Assembly: GCF_001904635.1 (NCBI RefSeq)
Contig: NZ_MRCB01000009.1
Coordinates: 62,001-126,000 of the forward strand
Origin: Hydrococcus rivularis NIES-593
GTDB lineage: Bacteria > Cyanobacteriota > Cyanobacteriia > Cyanobacteriales > Microcystaceae
Reading direction: 5' to 3'
Length of the DNA stretch: 64,000 nt
Each line of letters begins with the position of its first letter. The first letter of the stretch is position 1. Positions 18,488-28,043 of this stretch are shown one piece after another. The notes under the pieces were generated by a model that had not been told where the DNA came from, ran no database searches, and saw only the letters and a list, made by a program, of their open reading frames with translations. The translations under genes and the position numbers were made by a program.

Positions 18488-19927
18488 TCATGCCCAAACC
18501 ATCCAGAAGAGTAAGATTAACATTAGACTCATCAGTCCGATCTGATGGTCGAATTGCTCGATCGCGCGGGGTAATTTAATCGCCGTTCGTTTAAAAATCA
18601 AAATATATGCCAACCAGCCAATAGCAATCGTTACTAGCGGTTTGACGATATTGTTTACGGTATAAGCTTCGTAATATACAACGTTGGCTGCAATTAATCC
18701 GCCGAGTAAGATCGTCATTGCCCACCAAAAACCAGATTTTACCTCTTCTTTTTTCTCAATCCTTTCATGGGGCAGAAAAATAAATTTAGCAAAGGAGATG
18801 GCAGTTCCCAGTGCGGCAACGTTCATTCCAATAACCTGCCAAGGCAACAGACTCTTACTGGTTAACACCTTGGCTCCAAAACCGGACAAGAGGGGAAAGC
18901 CGGATATAGAAAAGCTGGCGATAACCAGGGCAATCCAGATTGGGGTAGCGATGGGCTGATGTTGCAGTTCCTTAAAATTACGGCTTGGCAAAACGCCAGC
19001 GATTAAGAACAGGGCGGATTTAACCAAACCGTGGGTTAAGGCATAAAACCCGCCTACGACTGGGGCAGCCAAAACAAAACCTAACTGGGAAACCGTGTGA
19101 AATGCCAACATCCGCTTGGTATCTTTTTCAAACACGGCATAAAATACGCCCAGTAGTGCTGTTCCAACCCCAAAAAACCTGACAATGGGATCGATTTCCT
19201 CTAACAGCAGCGCGCAACGCACTAGCGGAAAAACTCCTGCTTTGACCACTACTCCCGACAGCATCGCCGATACTGGAGTTTCTGATTCGGAGTGAGTCAA
19301 CGGTAGCCACAATCCCGATACAAAGATGCCTCCTTTTACCAAGAGTCCGAGAAAAATAAGCGCGATCGCTTCTGGCGGAGAACCGCGCAACCCCGCAAAA
19401 TTAAAGGAATGATGCGCCTGATAGACTAATGCCGCCCCCACCAGATAAAAAAGCATTGCCGTGTTACTAACAAATAGATAGCGTAATGCCACCCAGATCG
19501 ATCGGTCAGTACGGGGATAGGCGATTAAGAGAAACGCCGCAATACTGATTACCTCTAAAGCTACGTATAAACCGATCAAATCTGCACAGATAAAAGTGGC
19601 ATTAACGCTGCCATGCAGAATAATGGTCTGCATGTAAAAAAAAGCCGTTTTTCCGCTACGCCAACAGTAGAGTAGAACTGCTGCGGTTACTAGGGCATTG
19701 GTGAGGATAAAGAAACCGCTCAAGCGATCGGCTACTAAAGTAACGCCAAAATTATCTAGTAGCTTTAGGTTTAAGGGCGATTCCTCGAAAAATAGCTCTA
19801 AGGCATATCCTGCCGAAACGAATGCTACCCCTAGTGCTAGATAGCGATCGAGTCTGGGCAGCAGATAAAGCGTAAATCCGATAAAAAAGGGTAAGACGAG
19901 CCAGGCGATCGTAATGTTGTTAGTCAT
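18488..19927 (-). CDS. mrpD: Mrp antiporter subunit MrpD (proton-translocating NuoN-like)
   Basis: The 479-aa polytopic protein is homologous to the NuoL/M/N antiporter-like subunits of complex I. The conserved lysine/glutamate helices are visible: ALEVISIAAFLLIAYPR, LLVKGGIFVSGLWLP, and FHTVSQLGFVLAAP with HGLVKSALF. It should carry ion translocation. It starts four bases before the end of mrpC. Confidence 0.9.
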   Translation of the reverse strand: MTNNITIAWLVLPFFIGFTLYLLPRLDRYLALGVAFVSAGYALELFFEESPLNLKLLDNFGVTLVADRLSGFFILTNALVTAAVLLYCWRSGKTAFFYMQTIILHGSVNATFICADLIGLYVALEVISIAAFLLIAYPRTDRSIWVALRYLFVSNTAMLFYLVGAALVYQAHHSFNFAGLRGSPPEAIALIFLGLLVKGGIFVSGLWLPLTHSESETPVSAMLSGVVVKAGVFPLVRCALLLEEIDPIVRFFGVGTALLGVFYAVFEKDTKRMLAFHTVSQLGFVLAAPVVGGFYALTHGLVKSALFLIAGVLPSRNFKELQHQPIATPIWIALVIASFSISGFPLLSGFGAKVLTSKSLLPWQVIGMNVAALGTAISFAKFIFLPHERIEKKEEVKSGFWWAMTILLGGLIAANVVYYEAYTVNNIVKPLVTIAIGWLAYILIFKRTAIKLPRAIEQFDHQIGLMSLMLILLFWMVWA

Positions 19928-20259
19928 GGAGTATTGCTCTTCTCGATCTCGCTACTTTCCAAAGTGGGATTATTCCGTGCCAACTTCATAACGCCCACAA
20001 GCATTAGAGCCTGAATCGAAAAACCAATGACAATTGCTGTTAAAATAACAGCCTGGGGAACTGGATCGGAGTAAGCGACATTTTTGACGCTGGAAACAAT
20101 TGGTGTAAATAAGCCATCTCTGGACGCAATCAATACGTAATAGGCAATCGCTCCTGTACTCATAACATCCATAGAGACGATCTTCATCACTAGATTTTTT
20201 TTAAGGATAATGCCGAAAAATCCGCACAATATTGTGGCGAAGATGAATGCTTCTAACAT
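19924..20259 (-). CDS. mrpC: Mrp antiporter subunit MrpC (NuoK-like)
   Basis: The 111-aa, three-helix protein has the NuoK/MnhC pattern with DPVPQAVILTAIVIGFSIQAL. It is the first gene of the operon (C-D-E-F-G-DUF4040-B). The promoter must lie in the 20260-20700 gap. The operon has one C-D pair only. Some cyanobacterial mrp clusters have two. Confidence 0.9.
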   Translation of the reverse strand: MLEAFIFATILCGFFGIILKKNLVMKIVSMDVMSTGAIAYYVLIASRDGLFTPIVSSVKNVAYSDPVPQAVILTAIVIGFSIQALMLVGVMKLARNNPTLESSEIEKSNTP

Positions 20260-21026
20260 GGAATTTGATTGTTGGCTAAGCGTTGGTCGTAATTATATAA
20301 AAAAAACTATTACTTTTGTCAGTCGCTTAATTTCTACCATAAGAATACCATTAGAATACCATAAGAATAAGAATGCGCGTTATAAGGTTTTCAAGGCAAG
20401 AATTTTGATAAAAATTGATTTTTATCCATGCAAACCATATATAGAATTCAATCGAGCTTTCAGAAGCAAGTTATTGGGTTAATTTGGAATCTTCTTTTTG
20501 TTTAGAAATTTCTAGCAATTGTTTTTCGGCTTACAGTTCTCGTTGTTCGATCGCGACTCTATAAAGGAACGCGCGTGACTTAGTAAAATCTAGGCGAGAC
20601 AATACAGCCCCCATTAAGAATAACAATTTTGCTTTTACAAATTATGCCTACAATTCTTGCCAAAGCTTCGTTATTTGGGATAATGAAAGAAACTCTTACA
20701 TATGCTAAATACTGATAAAAAATAAAAACAGCAATCCAACAATTAAACCTAGAAATAAAAGGATATCGTGCAAACTTCCAAAGTTCATCAATTTACTCCT
20801 TAAGATAAGTCTTTAATCGTTTTGGAGATTAGTTAGCAGTTAGTTTTCTCCCCACACTCCCCTGTTTTTCCGCCCCTCCTCTCTCGATTCTTATCCAAGT
20901 ACGATCGTAAAATTTTTACGGAAACAGCTCCTTTGAAAGTGATGTCTATTAAACAGTTAAATAAGATTAACTTTATAATTGGGCTTTTAAGAGGCTACTC
21001 AGTTGGATAACAGTTGAACTCATATC
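20260..21026. other. Long intergenic region, one small ORF candidate
   Basis: This 770-bp divergent gap lies between mrpC and the DRE-TIM lyase gene. It holds short direct repeats (AGAATACCAT/AAGAATACCAT near 20340) and the minus-strand 27-aa ORF at 20705-20788. I see no tRNA and no further coding remnant. Confidence 0.6.
20705..20788 (-). CDS. Candidate 27-aa single-helix membrane peptide
   Basis: An AAGGAG site lies 7 bp upstream of the ATG at 20788. The peptide begins MNFGSLHD and is then almost entirely hydrophobic up to the stop, as in cyanobacterial one-helix proteins. It does not match PetG, PetN, PsbT, PsaM or Ycf12 as I remember them. Support is the ribosome site and the composition only. 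Confidence 0.4.
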   Translation of the reverse strand: MNFGSLHDILLFLGLIVGLLFLFFISI

Positions 21027-22205
21027 ATGCAGACGATCGGGTTGATAATTTCTGATGAAACGCTTCGAGATGGCGAACAACAAGCAGGACTATTCTTTGA
21101 GAGTGAGACTAAGCGAACTTTAGCACATTCGATCGCCAGGACAGGAGTACATCAAATCGCTATCATGCCTGCCATTCATGAAACTGAAGAGTATTTGGTG
21201 AAAACATTGATAGCGGAAGGATTGGATAATAAGGTTGTCGCCTCGACGATGATGAACCGACGATTTATCGATCGCGCTAAAATTTGCGGCGTACACAAGA
21301 TTATTCTCTTTCATGCCGTCTCCGATCGCCTGCTTTTTCTTAGAGATCCGGAAATCCGCCGCAATCCGGACTATAAAGGGAAAACTATAGATGATAATAT
21401 TCCCAAAAGAATTATCGACAAAGTTCGTCACAGTGCGATCGATAAAATTCTCAAACATCTGCGCTACGCCACAAAAATTGGCTTAAAAGTATACTTTGCT
21501 GCCGAGGATGCCAGTCGCTCCGATTTTGATTTTCTAGTCGAGTGTATCTGCGCTTTTCAACCCTATATAGAGCAATTCTTGCTCTGCGATACAGTAGGAG
21601 TCCTGACGCCAGAAAAAACCTATGTATGGATACACGACCTATTAGAGTATACTAATCAGGCTCCCTTAGCCGTTCATTTCCACAACGATCTGGGTTTGGC
21701 ACTCGAAAACACCATTCAGGCAGTGTTAGCAGGGGTTTCTGGCGTTTCTGGCACCTTTGGCGGCATTGGAGAACGAGCGGGAAATGTCGCTCTAGAACAG
21801 GTTTTAAACGGTCTGAGGATTCGATTTGGCTGGGAGGTAGAAGGAATCAATTATGACGCTCTTAATAAAGTAACAGACTATCTCGAGCGCTGGGGAATTC
21901 GCCCGCATCCGCCTTATTCTCAACAAGCGCAACGCCACGAAACAGGAATTCATGTTAAAAGTCTCCTAGAAGATTATCGCAGCTATTCTATTTTTCCCTA
22001 CGGAAAGCCGGAGATTTGGTTTGGTAAGTGTAGCGGTGCTAGTAATTTTCAGTATCTTTTCGAGCAACATCTCAAAAAACCGCTCACAAAAAAACAATAC
22101 GAACGACTGCGATCGCTTGTCAAAAATCTTTCCATTCAAGAACAACGTTCTTTCTCCACAGAGGAAGTTTTAGAGTTGTTAGAGCAAGGATTTTTGCAAT
22201 TGTGA
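21027..22205 (+). CDS. DRE-TIM metallolyase (isopropylmalate/homocitrate synthase-like)
   Basis: The 392-aa protein has the hallmark DETLRDGEQQAGLFF at the N-terminus and HFHNDLGLALENTIQAVLAG with GIGERAGNVALEQVL in the second half of the barrel. Enzymes of this family condense acetyl-CoA with a 2-oxo acid (LeuA, NifV, citramalate synthase), while others are aldolases or lyases. It lacks the C-terminal LeuA regulatory domain, because it is only about 390 aa. No nif or leu gene is nearby. The next gene, 106 bp downstream on the same strand, is an EPS flippase. The substrate is undecided. Confidence 0.85.
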   Translation: MQTIGLIISDETLRDGEQQAGLFFESETKRTLAHSIARTGVHQIAIMPAIHETEEYLVKTLIAEGLDNKVVASTMMNRRFIDRAKICGVHKIILFHAVSDRLLFLRDPEIRRNPDYKGKTIDDNIPKRIIDKVRHSAIDKILKHLRYATKIGLKVYFAAEDASRSDFDFLVECICAFQPYIEQFLLCDTVGVLTPEKTYVWIHDLLEYTNQAPLAVHFHNDLGLALENTIQAVLAGVSGVSGTFGGIGERAGNVALEQVLNGLRIRFGWEVEGINYDALNKVTDYLERWGIRPHPPYSQQAQRHETGIHVKSLLEDYRSYSIFPYGKPEIWFGKCSGASNFQYLFEQHLKKPLTKKQYERLRSLVKNLSIQEQRSFSTEEVLELLEQGFLQL

Positions 22206-22311
22206 ACTTTATATCAACTTCCTGAAAAAACAAAGAATTTCTTTTCGCGTCGATTCTACCGATTGAAATGGGAACACTCAATAGCGAGCAAACTTCACGA
22301 ATAACAGTGAC

Positions 22312-23592
22312 GTGAAAATTTCATTTCGAGCGATCGTAACCCAACTCAAAACCTTAGACAGTCCCTTTGCCCGTAATGTTGGTTGGTTAGGAGGTTCGGG
22401 CGCAGTTATCCGAGTTTCACGCTTGATAACCACAATTATTCTAGCTCGCTTTCTTTCCCCCCACGACTACGGTTTGGCGGCTGTCGTCCTCACGACGAAT
22501 GAGTTTATCCGGGTGTTCGCGCGCAACGGAATTGGCATTCGACTGATTCAAGTAGAGGAAAAACAACTTGAAAACTTGGCTCAATCGGCGTATTGGCTGA
22601 ATTGGGCAATCTTTATCGGGTTATTTGCCATTCAATGTCTGACGGCCTTTCCTATTGCTTGGTTTTACCGCGACAATAACTTGATTGTGCCTATTTGCGG
22701 GATGGCGTTCAATTTGCTTTTACTTCCCTTGGGAATGGTACAGGCGGCGCTGATTCAACGAGAAGGACGCTTTAAAGCGATCGCGCTGACAGATATGCTT
22801 CAGGTTTGTACCGATAATATTTTATCAGCAGTTTTTGCCATTGCTGGATTGGGAATGTGGGCGCTCGTTTTACCAAAGATGCTAGTTGCTCCTATCTGGG
22901 TTTACGGGATCTTAAAAAATCATTCCTGGCGACCCAAGGGACAATTTACAACTGCACGTTGGGGAGAATTAATGCGTTTTGGACGCAGTGTATTAGGCGC
23001 TGAATTGCTCAATACGCTGCGTGCTAACCTAGACTACCTTATCGTCGGACGCTTTCTCAGTATTGAAGCATTGGGACTTTATTATTTTGCTTTTAATGCA
23101 GGTTTTGGAGTTAGTTTTGGGATTATTTCCTCGATTAAATCAGCTTTGCTCCCGCATCTGTGCGATGCGCGATCGAATCTGGTTCAATTTCGCTGGCGCT
23201 ATCAAAGTAGCTTGAAAACGATCGCGCTGGTTATTATTCCCTTAGTCCTGCTTCAGTCTTTTCTGGCTCCTTTTTATGTTCCTCTTATTTTCGGTCAAAA
23301 GTGGATGGTTGCCGTTCCTATTTTGATTTTAATTTGTCTGTCGGCAATTCCTCGTCCGTTTGCCGATTCTGCCTCCCAATTATTATTAGCTGTAGACAAG
23401 CCAGAAATCGATCTCGTCTGGAATCTTCTTTTTACTGGATTGTTTGCGATAGGGTTATTTATTGGCGTTCATTGGCAGAGTGTGGGAGTCGCGATGGCAG
23501 TTTTATTAACTCATTGCCTTTTCTTACCCTTGTTTGCCGTTTGGGCAACCCGTTATGTTTTTAAGCGTCAAAAATTGGATCAAAAATGCTGA
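22312..23592 (+). CDS. Polysaccharide flippase (Wzx-like, MOP superfamily)
   Basis: This 426-aa protein has about 12 membrane helices and the PST/Wzx pattern: VGWLGGSGAVIRVSRLITT at the start and ALGLYYFAFNAGFG with VPLIFGQKW further on. It should turn lipid-linked repeat units from the cytoplasmic to the periplasmic face. The start is GTG at 22312 with only a weak ribosome site. The end overlaps the next gene, placing it first in the Wzx-Wza-Wzc-Wzy operon. Confidence 0.88.
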   Translation: MKISFRAIVTQLKTLDSPFARNVGWLGGSGAVIRVSRLITTIILARFLSPHDYGLAAVVLTTNEFIRVFARNGIGIRLIQVEEKQLENLAQSAYWLNWAIFIGLFAIQCLTAFPIAWFYRDNNLIVPICGMAFNLLLLPLGMVQAALIQREGRFKAIALTDMLQVCTDNILSAVFAIAGLGMWALVLPKMLVAPIWVYGILKNHSWRPKGQFTTARWGELMRFGRSVLGAELLNTLRANLDYLIVGRFLSIEALGLYYFAFNAGFGVSFGIISSIKSALLPHLCDARSNLVQFRWRYQSSLKTIALVIIPLVLLQSFLAPFYVPLIFGQKWMVAVPILILICLSAIPRPFADSASQLLLAVDKPEIDLVWNLLFTGLFAIGLFIGVHWQSVGVAMAVLLTHCLFLPLFAVWATRYVFKRQKLDQKC

Positions 23593-24656
23593 AGATGAAA
23601 AACTGGTTTTTACGAATCGGGATCTTGATGGTTGCATTTTTGAAGTCGTCGCCAAGTTTAGCTCTACCAATATCTCCAGGCGACCGCTTGGAAATTTCTA
23701 TTCCTAATGATAAATATTTTGTTGGCGTTTACGAAGTCAACCAAGATGGCAAGCTCGAAATTCCCTATCTGGGCGCTTTACCTGTCGTTGGATTAGAACC
23801 GTCCGATATTCAAGCCAAACTGTCTCAAAGCTTGAGCGATAAAGGTTTTTTTCTTCCCAACAAATTGCAATTGAGCGTTCAAATCCTCAAATGGGCACCC
23901 ATACAAGTGACTGTGGCGGGAGAAACCTTTCAACCCGGACGAGTTTTGATTAACGAAACCGAAAACGAGGCAAATACGGCAGTTTCATCCGAATCTCGGC
24001 AAATTACAGGCAATTATCCCATTCGTCGCTATCTAACCAATGCGATTCGAGCGGCAGGAGGCGTATTACCGACTGCAGATGTCAGTCAAGTCCGTCTCAT
24101 TCGGGGCGATCGCGAGACGATAATAGATTTATCGGGAGTTTTTACGGGAGAGCCAGTAGAGGACGTACCCCTGATAGCAGGCGATCGCATTGTGGTTCCT
24201 CGGGCGGATCGTTTTCAACCAGAATTGGTGCGTCCTTCTCAAATTACACCCCCAGGAATCAAGGTGTTTGTCTCCAATCTCACCATTCCTGCTGCCAATA
24301 ACGCATCGGCAGCGGTTAGCAACCGCGAAGAAGGGATTAGCGTTCCTTATGGCTCTCGCTTTAGTCACGCTGTCGTAGCAACCAACTGTGCTGGAGGAAC
24401 GGATATTAGTGAAGATAGAAAAGCTATTTTAGTAAGAGCCGATCGCATTACGGGAAAAACCATCGCCATCGAGCGCGACGTTGAAGATTTAATGCGAAAT
24501 TCCGATAATAATGAAGAGAATCCCTTGCTCATGCCAAAGGATAGCGTCGCTTGTTATGATTCGTCGGCAACAAATACCAGAGATCTGTTTCGTACTATTG
24601 GCGATATCTTGAGTCCTTTAAATCCCATTTTGCTGTTTCGCAACCTTTTCAATTAA
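23586..24656 (+). CDS. Polysaccharide export protein (Wza-like, SLBB)
   Basis: The N-terminus is a signal peptide (about residues 1-26). The Poly_export domain follows (ISPGDRLEISIPN, YEVNQDGKLEIPYLGALPV), then SLBB-type regions near residues 95-200 and 215-310. These form the periplasmic/outer-membrane channel for EPS. The gene overlaps the flippase by 7 bases and the next gene by one (TAATG), so translation is coupled. Confidence 0.9.
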   Translation: MLKMKNWFLRIGILMVAFLKSSPSLALPISPGDRLEISIPNDKYFVGVYEVNQDGKLEIPYLGALPVVGLEPSDIQAKLSQSLSDKGFFLPNKLQLSVQILKWAPIQVTVAGETFQPGRVLINETENEANTAVSSESRQITGNYPIRRYLTNAIRAAGGVLPTADVSQVRLIRGDRETIIDLSGVFTGEPVEDVPLIAGDRIVVPRADRFQPELVRPSQITPPGIKVFVSNLTIPAANNASAAVSNREEGISVPYGSRFSHAVVATNCAGGTDISEDRKAILVRADRITGKTIAIERDVEDLMRNSDNNEENPLLMPKDSVACYDSSATNTRDLFRTIGDILSPLNPILLFRNLFN

Positions 24657-26083
24657 TGGCAATTACTCCCAAGTCATTAACTGACGAGAAGTCTAAGCCA
24701 ATCGGACGAAGTCTTTGGTGGCGCTTCTTGAAGTATGCGATCGTTGGCATCTTCGCCAATGCGGGACTGTGGGCGATCGCGATTATTTATTTAAAAAACA
24801 CCCCTCCTACCTACACGAGCGAAGCTACCCTCAATGTGGCAGGAAATGGTCCTGGAGTGAGCGTCAATCTACCGGAAATCGGTCAAGCTTATACTTCCAG
24901 TGCTTCTGCTTTTGGCAGTTCTTCCTCAGATCCGAGAGAAAATTACAAAATTATTGCCAGTAGCGCCACCGTCATTAAAGCTGCTGCTCAGTCCCTCAAG
25001 ATTCCCCAAGAAGCATTCGGCGAACCTCGCATCAAGCTCATCAACAATACCACGTTACTCAGCATCGCCATCAACGGGAAAGATCCAGAGAAAACCCAAC
25101 AAAAACTGCAAGCACTTTATCGGGCACTGAATGAAAAGCTTAACTATCTGCGGCAAACCGAACGAACAGAACGCGATCGCTCTAACCAAAAAGCGCTGTC
25201 TGACGCGCAGAAAAAGCTTACCGAAGCCCAGCGTCGTTTATCCGAATACAAAGCCGAATCCGGGCTTAACTCTTCGTCTCAAATAAAAGAATTAATTAGT
25301 AACATCGAACTGTTACGAAAGCAGCGATCGGAAATCTATGCCCAACAGCAACAACTTGGCAGTCGTTTAAAACAATTATCCGTCAACTTACAACTCTCTC
25401 CCCAGGAAGCGGCTGATGCCCTAGTATTACAAACCGACCAACAATTTCAAAAAAGCTTCAGCGAATACACGACAGCAACGACAACCCTAAAAGCACTTCT
25501 GAGCGATCGCGGTCCTAACTATCCCGACGTAGTAGCAGCACGACAACAACAAGAAGCTGCCTTAGCCATGCTTCTAGAAAGAGGAAAAGCCCTTTTAGGT
25601 AAACCCGTAGAACAATTGACCCTAGAGCGGCTAAATTTGGATAATAGCAACGGTTCGGGAGGACAACGAGCGCAACTCTTTCAACAACTGGTCACTTTGG
25701 AATCAGATTATCAAGGCTTAACCGCCCAAGTAAGAACCCTGACGCAACAAGTTCAAAAGCTAGAAACTCGATTGCAGGGACTCTCTCAAAAAGAGGCCGT
25801 TCTTGATGCTCTTCTGCGACAATTACAAATTGCTGAAGCCGTTTTTGCCTCGACGCTGGCTAAAGTCGATTTAGGTAGAGGAGATCCCTTCGGCTCTTTT
25901 CCCCTCATCCAAATGGTTGAAGAACCCTCTTTACCCGAAGAACCCACTGCCCCCAAACCAAAGCTAGTACTAGCCGGAGCGGTTTTAGGCTCCCTTTTAG
26001 TCACGACATCGCTAACCCTAATCTGGTGGCGCGATCCCCTCGCAACAGCGACGAAAAAAATCCTCAAAGAAATTGTCGCATGA
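24656..26083 (+). CDS. Polysaccharide co-polymerase (Wzc-like, no kinase domain)
   Basis: This 475-aa protein has one membrane helix near the N-terminus (about 28-47) and one near the C-terminus (about 440-460). Between them lies a long coiled-coil periplasmic part (QKALSDAQKKLTEAQRRLSEY and similar), and a PEEPTAPKPK proline stretch precedes the last helix. It controls chain length and couples Wzy to Wza. Only about 15 residues follow the last helix, so no BY-kinase domain is fused. If tyrosine phosphorylation is used, the kinase must be encoded elsewhere. Confidence 0.88.
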   Translation: MAITPKSLTDEKSKPIGRSLWWRFLKYAIVGIFANAGLWAIAIIYLKNTPPTYTSEATLNVAGNGPGVSVNLPEIGQAYTSSASAFGSSSSDPRENYKIIASSATVIKAAAQSLKIPQEAFGEPRIKLINNTTLLSIAINGKDPEKTQQKLQALYRALNEKLNYLRQTERTERDRSNQKALSDAQKKLTEAQRRLSEYKAESGLNSSSQIKELISNIELLRKQRSEIYAQQQQLGSRLKQLSVNLQLSPQEAADALVLQTDQQFQKSFSEYTTATTTLKALLSDRGPNYPDVVAARQQQEAALAMLLERGKALLGKPVEQLTLERLNLDNSNGSGGQRAQLFQQLVTLESDYQGLTAQVRTLTQQVQKLETRLQGLSQKEAVLDALLRQLQIAEAVFASTLAKVDLGRGDPFGSFPLIQMVEEPSLPEEPTAPKPKLVLAGAVLGSLLVTTSLTLIWWRDPLATATKKILKEIVA

Positions 26084-27357
26084 GCAAAACAGATTCCATA
26101 AATGAGGAAAAGATTCGTCCAGAAAACTTCCCAGAACGCCTGATTTGGTTGAGCATGGTCTGGACTTACGGCTTTTACCTCATCGGCGGACTGTATATTG
26201 TCGGTTCGGTTTTGGGCTGGATTTTAGGGTTTTACGTTCTCTTAAAGCTTTGGTTGCAAACGGAGGAAACGCCTCAGCGTCAAAAAATCGCGATTCCTCT
26301 ACTGGCTTGGATTTGGATTATCGGGATGCTGATGATGGAAGTGGCTCTGATTATCGGTCATCTCGACTTTAACTTGCCTACCTCTTTGATAATTAAATCT
26401 TCCATTGGCTGGGCAAAAGGATGGGCGTTACTTGCTCTGTATCCCCTCGCAGGCTGTTTGTCAATTCGACCGCAGGTTATCTACAGAGGCGCTTGTATTA
26501 TTGGCTTTCATACCCTTTTGCTTTTGCCTTTATTAATTGTCGCGCCGATTCTCCATCTGCCAGAAATTTTATATGTTTCTCCTCTCAAAGCGGTAGGAGG
26601 GCCGGGAACGACTTTTTTTGATGTGTCTTTATACGAAGTAGACTTTGACGGACAGATACGCCAGCGCTTGTTTACGCCTTGGGGTCCAGCTTTGGGATTT
26701 GTGGGCAATGTTTACTTTGCCTTAACGCTGCGAGAGCAAAATCGAAAATGGCGTTGGTTTGGCATCATAGGCTCTGTGGTGATGTGTTATATCTGCAAAT
26801 CTCGCTTAGCGCAAGTTTGTATCGTTTTAACGCCTCTATTTACGTTTATTTTCTCTCGACTGAGCCGTCCGCTCGTTCTCATGTTGTTGGGAATTGCTAC
26901 CACAATTAGCGGAATACTCTCCCCCCTACTGCTGAATGCTTTGGATAATTTCTGGACGAAATTTAAGGAAGCGAGAGCAGAATCGACGCGAGTTCGTCAA
27001 ACCCTCAAAGAAATTGCTGGCTATCGATGGCAAACCGAAGCCCCTATTTGGGGACATGGGGTAGTAGAGCCAGGTCCTCATCTCGTAGAATATATGCCCA
27101 TCGGTTCCCATCACACTTGGTATGGCTTGCTGTTTGTAAAAGGAATTGTTGGATTGTTAGCACTGGCTATTCCTATGGCACTCAGTTTTTTAGTTCTTTT
27201 GGTCAAAGCGCAGAAATCCGAAACGGCACAGACGGGATTGACGATCCTTTTTATTCTCTTCCTCTACACGTTTGGCGAAAATTTGGAGATTCTTGCCTAT
27301 TTGTTTTGGCCGGGTTTGGTCATCATGGGCATGGCTTTTATGCCAATTCGCAATTAG
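26080..27357 (+). CDS. O-antigen ligase/polymerase-like protein (Wzy)
   Basis: This 425-aa polytopic membrane protein has a large periplasmic loop with GHGVVEPGPHLVEYMPIGSHHTWYGLLFVKG, a pattern of the WaaL/Wzy family. It should polymerise repeat units in the periplasm. I chose the ATG at 26080, which overlaps the preceding stop (ATGA). The longer in-frame extension to 26026 runs inside the previous gene. It is the last gene of the four-gene export operon. Confidence 0.85.
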   Translation: MSKTDSINEEKIRPENFPERLIWLSMVWTYGFYLIGGLYIVGSVLGWILGFYVLLKLWLQTEETPQRQKIAIPLLAWIWIIGMLMMEVALIIGHLDFNLPTSLIIKSSIGWAKGWALLALYPLAGCLSIRPQVIYRGACIIGFHTLLLLPLLIVAPILHLPEILYVSPLKAVGGPGTTFFDVSLYEVDFDGQIRQRLFTPWGPALGFVGNVYFALTLREQNRKWRWFGIIGSVVMCYICKSRLAQVCIVLTPLFTFIFSRLSRPLVLMLLGIATTISGILSPLLLNALDNFWTKFKEARAESTRVRQTLKEIAGYRWQTEAPIWGHGVVEPGPHLVEYMPIGSHHTWYGLLFVKGIVGLLALAIPMALSFLVLLVKAQKSETAQTGLTILFILFLYTFGENLEILAYLFWPGLVIMGMAFMPIRN

Positions 27358-27401
27358 TCAGCAGCTTCTCCGTGTAAGGCTTTTTCATCGAGCATCTGTA
27401 G

Positions 27402-28043
27402 CGTTCTTTAATCGTTGCTGGAAAAGGAGCGATTGAGAGCGAAGATGACGAAGCAGCTTTTGCGATCGCCATTATCTTGGCACTGGGAGCAGTCGGACTA
27501 TTAGTCTATCCTGCGATCGGGCACTTCTGTGATTTGGAAGCGTCTCTATTCGGCTTTTGGACTGGTCTAGTCGTGGAAAACACGGCTACAACTGCTACGG
27601 TTAGCGCCCTCTATTCCGAAGGGGCTACTCAGATTGCTATGTTAGTGAAGACGGCTCGCAATGCGGCAATCGGTTTTGTCGTTCTTGGTTTTGCTCTCTT
27701 TTGGGCAAGGCGAGGACAGGCATCAAATATTGAGAACAAAGGCTCTTTTCTGTGGCAAAAGTTTCCCAAGTTCGTGCTGGCGTTCCTTCTCATTTCTCTT
27801 TTAGGAACATTTAGTGCCTTTAGTAAGGAGCAACTCGTCAGTCTGGGAAATCTATCGCGCTGGGCTTTTTTACTTGCTTTTGCTGGTGTAGGGGTAAACA
27901 TTAATTTGCGTTCGCTCCGCCAATTGGGAGTAGGTCCTGTGATGACTGCCGTAATGGCGAAGCTGGTAGTTAGTTATGCGATGCTTACCCTAGTGGTGTT
28001 AATGAATTACTTGGGATTGGTTAACCTCATCTTACCCAAATAA
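27402..28043 (+). pseudogene. 5'-truncated UPF0324 (YeiH-like) membrane protein gene
   Basis: In frame, from 27402, the translation reads SLIVAGKGAIESEDDEAAFAIA and continues through YPAIGHFCDL and GFWTGLVVENTATTATVSALY to a normal C-terminus (GVGVNINLRSLRQLGVGPVM). The family has about 340 residues; only about 213 are present. An in-frame TAG stands at 27399, and a fragment of the preceding motif (SIC) appears in another frame just upstream, so a deletion and a frameshift removed the N-terminal third. A TTG at 27477 could start a 188-aa remnant, but no function is expected. It overlaps the convergent glycosyltransferase by 17 bp. Confidence 0.75.

Noticed and set aside
21027-22205. Naming the DRE-TIM enzyme NifV
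   Set aside because: There are no nif genes in the window and the sequence alone does not separate NifV from LeuA-like or citramalate synthases.
26026-26079. Upstream start for the Wzy-like gene
   Set aside because: It lies inside the Wzc-like gene; the ATGA overlap at 26080 is the usual operon junction.
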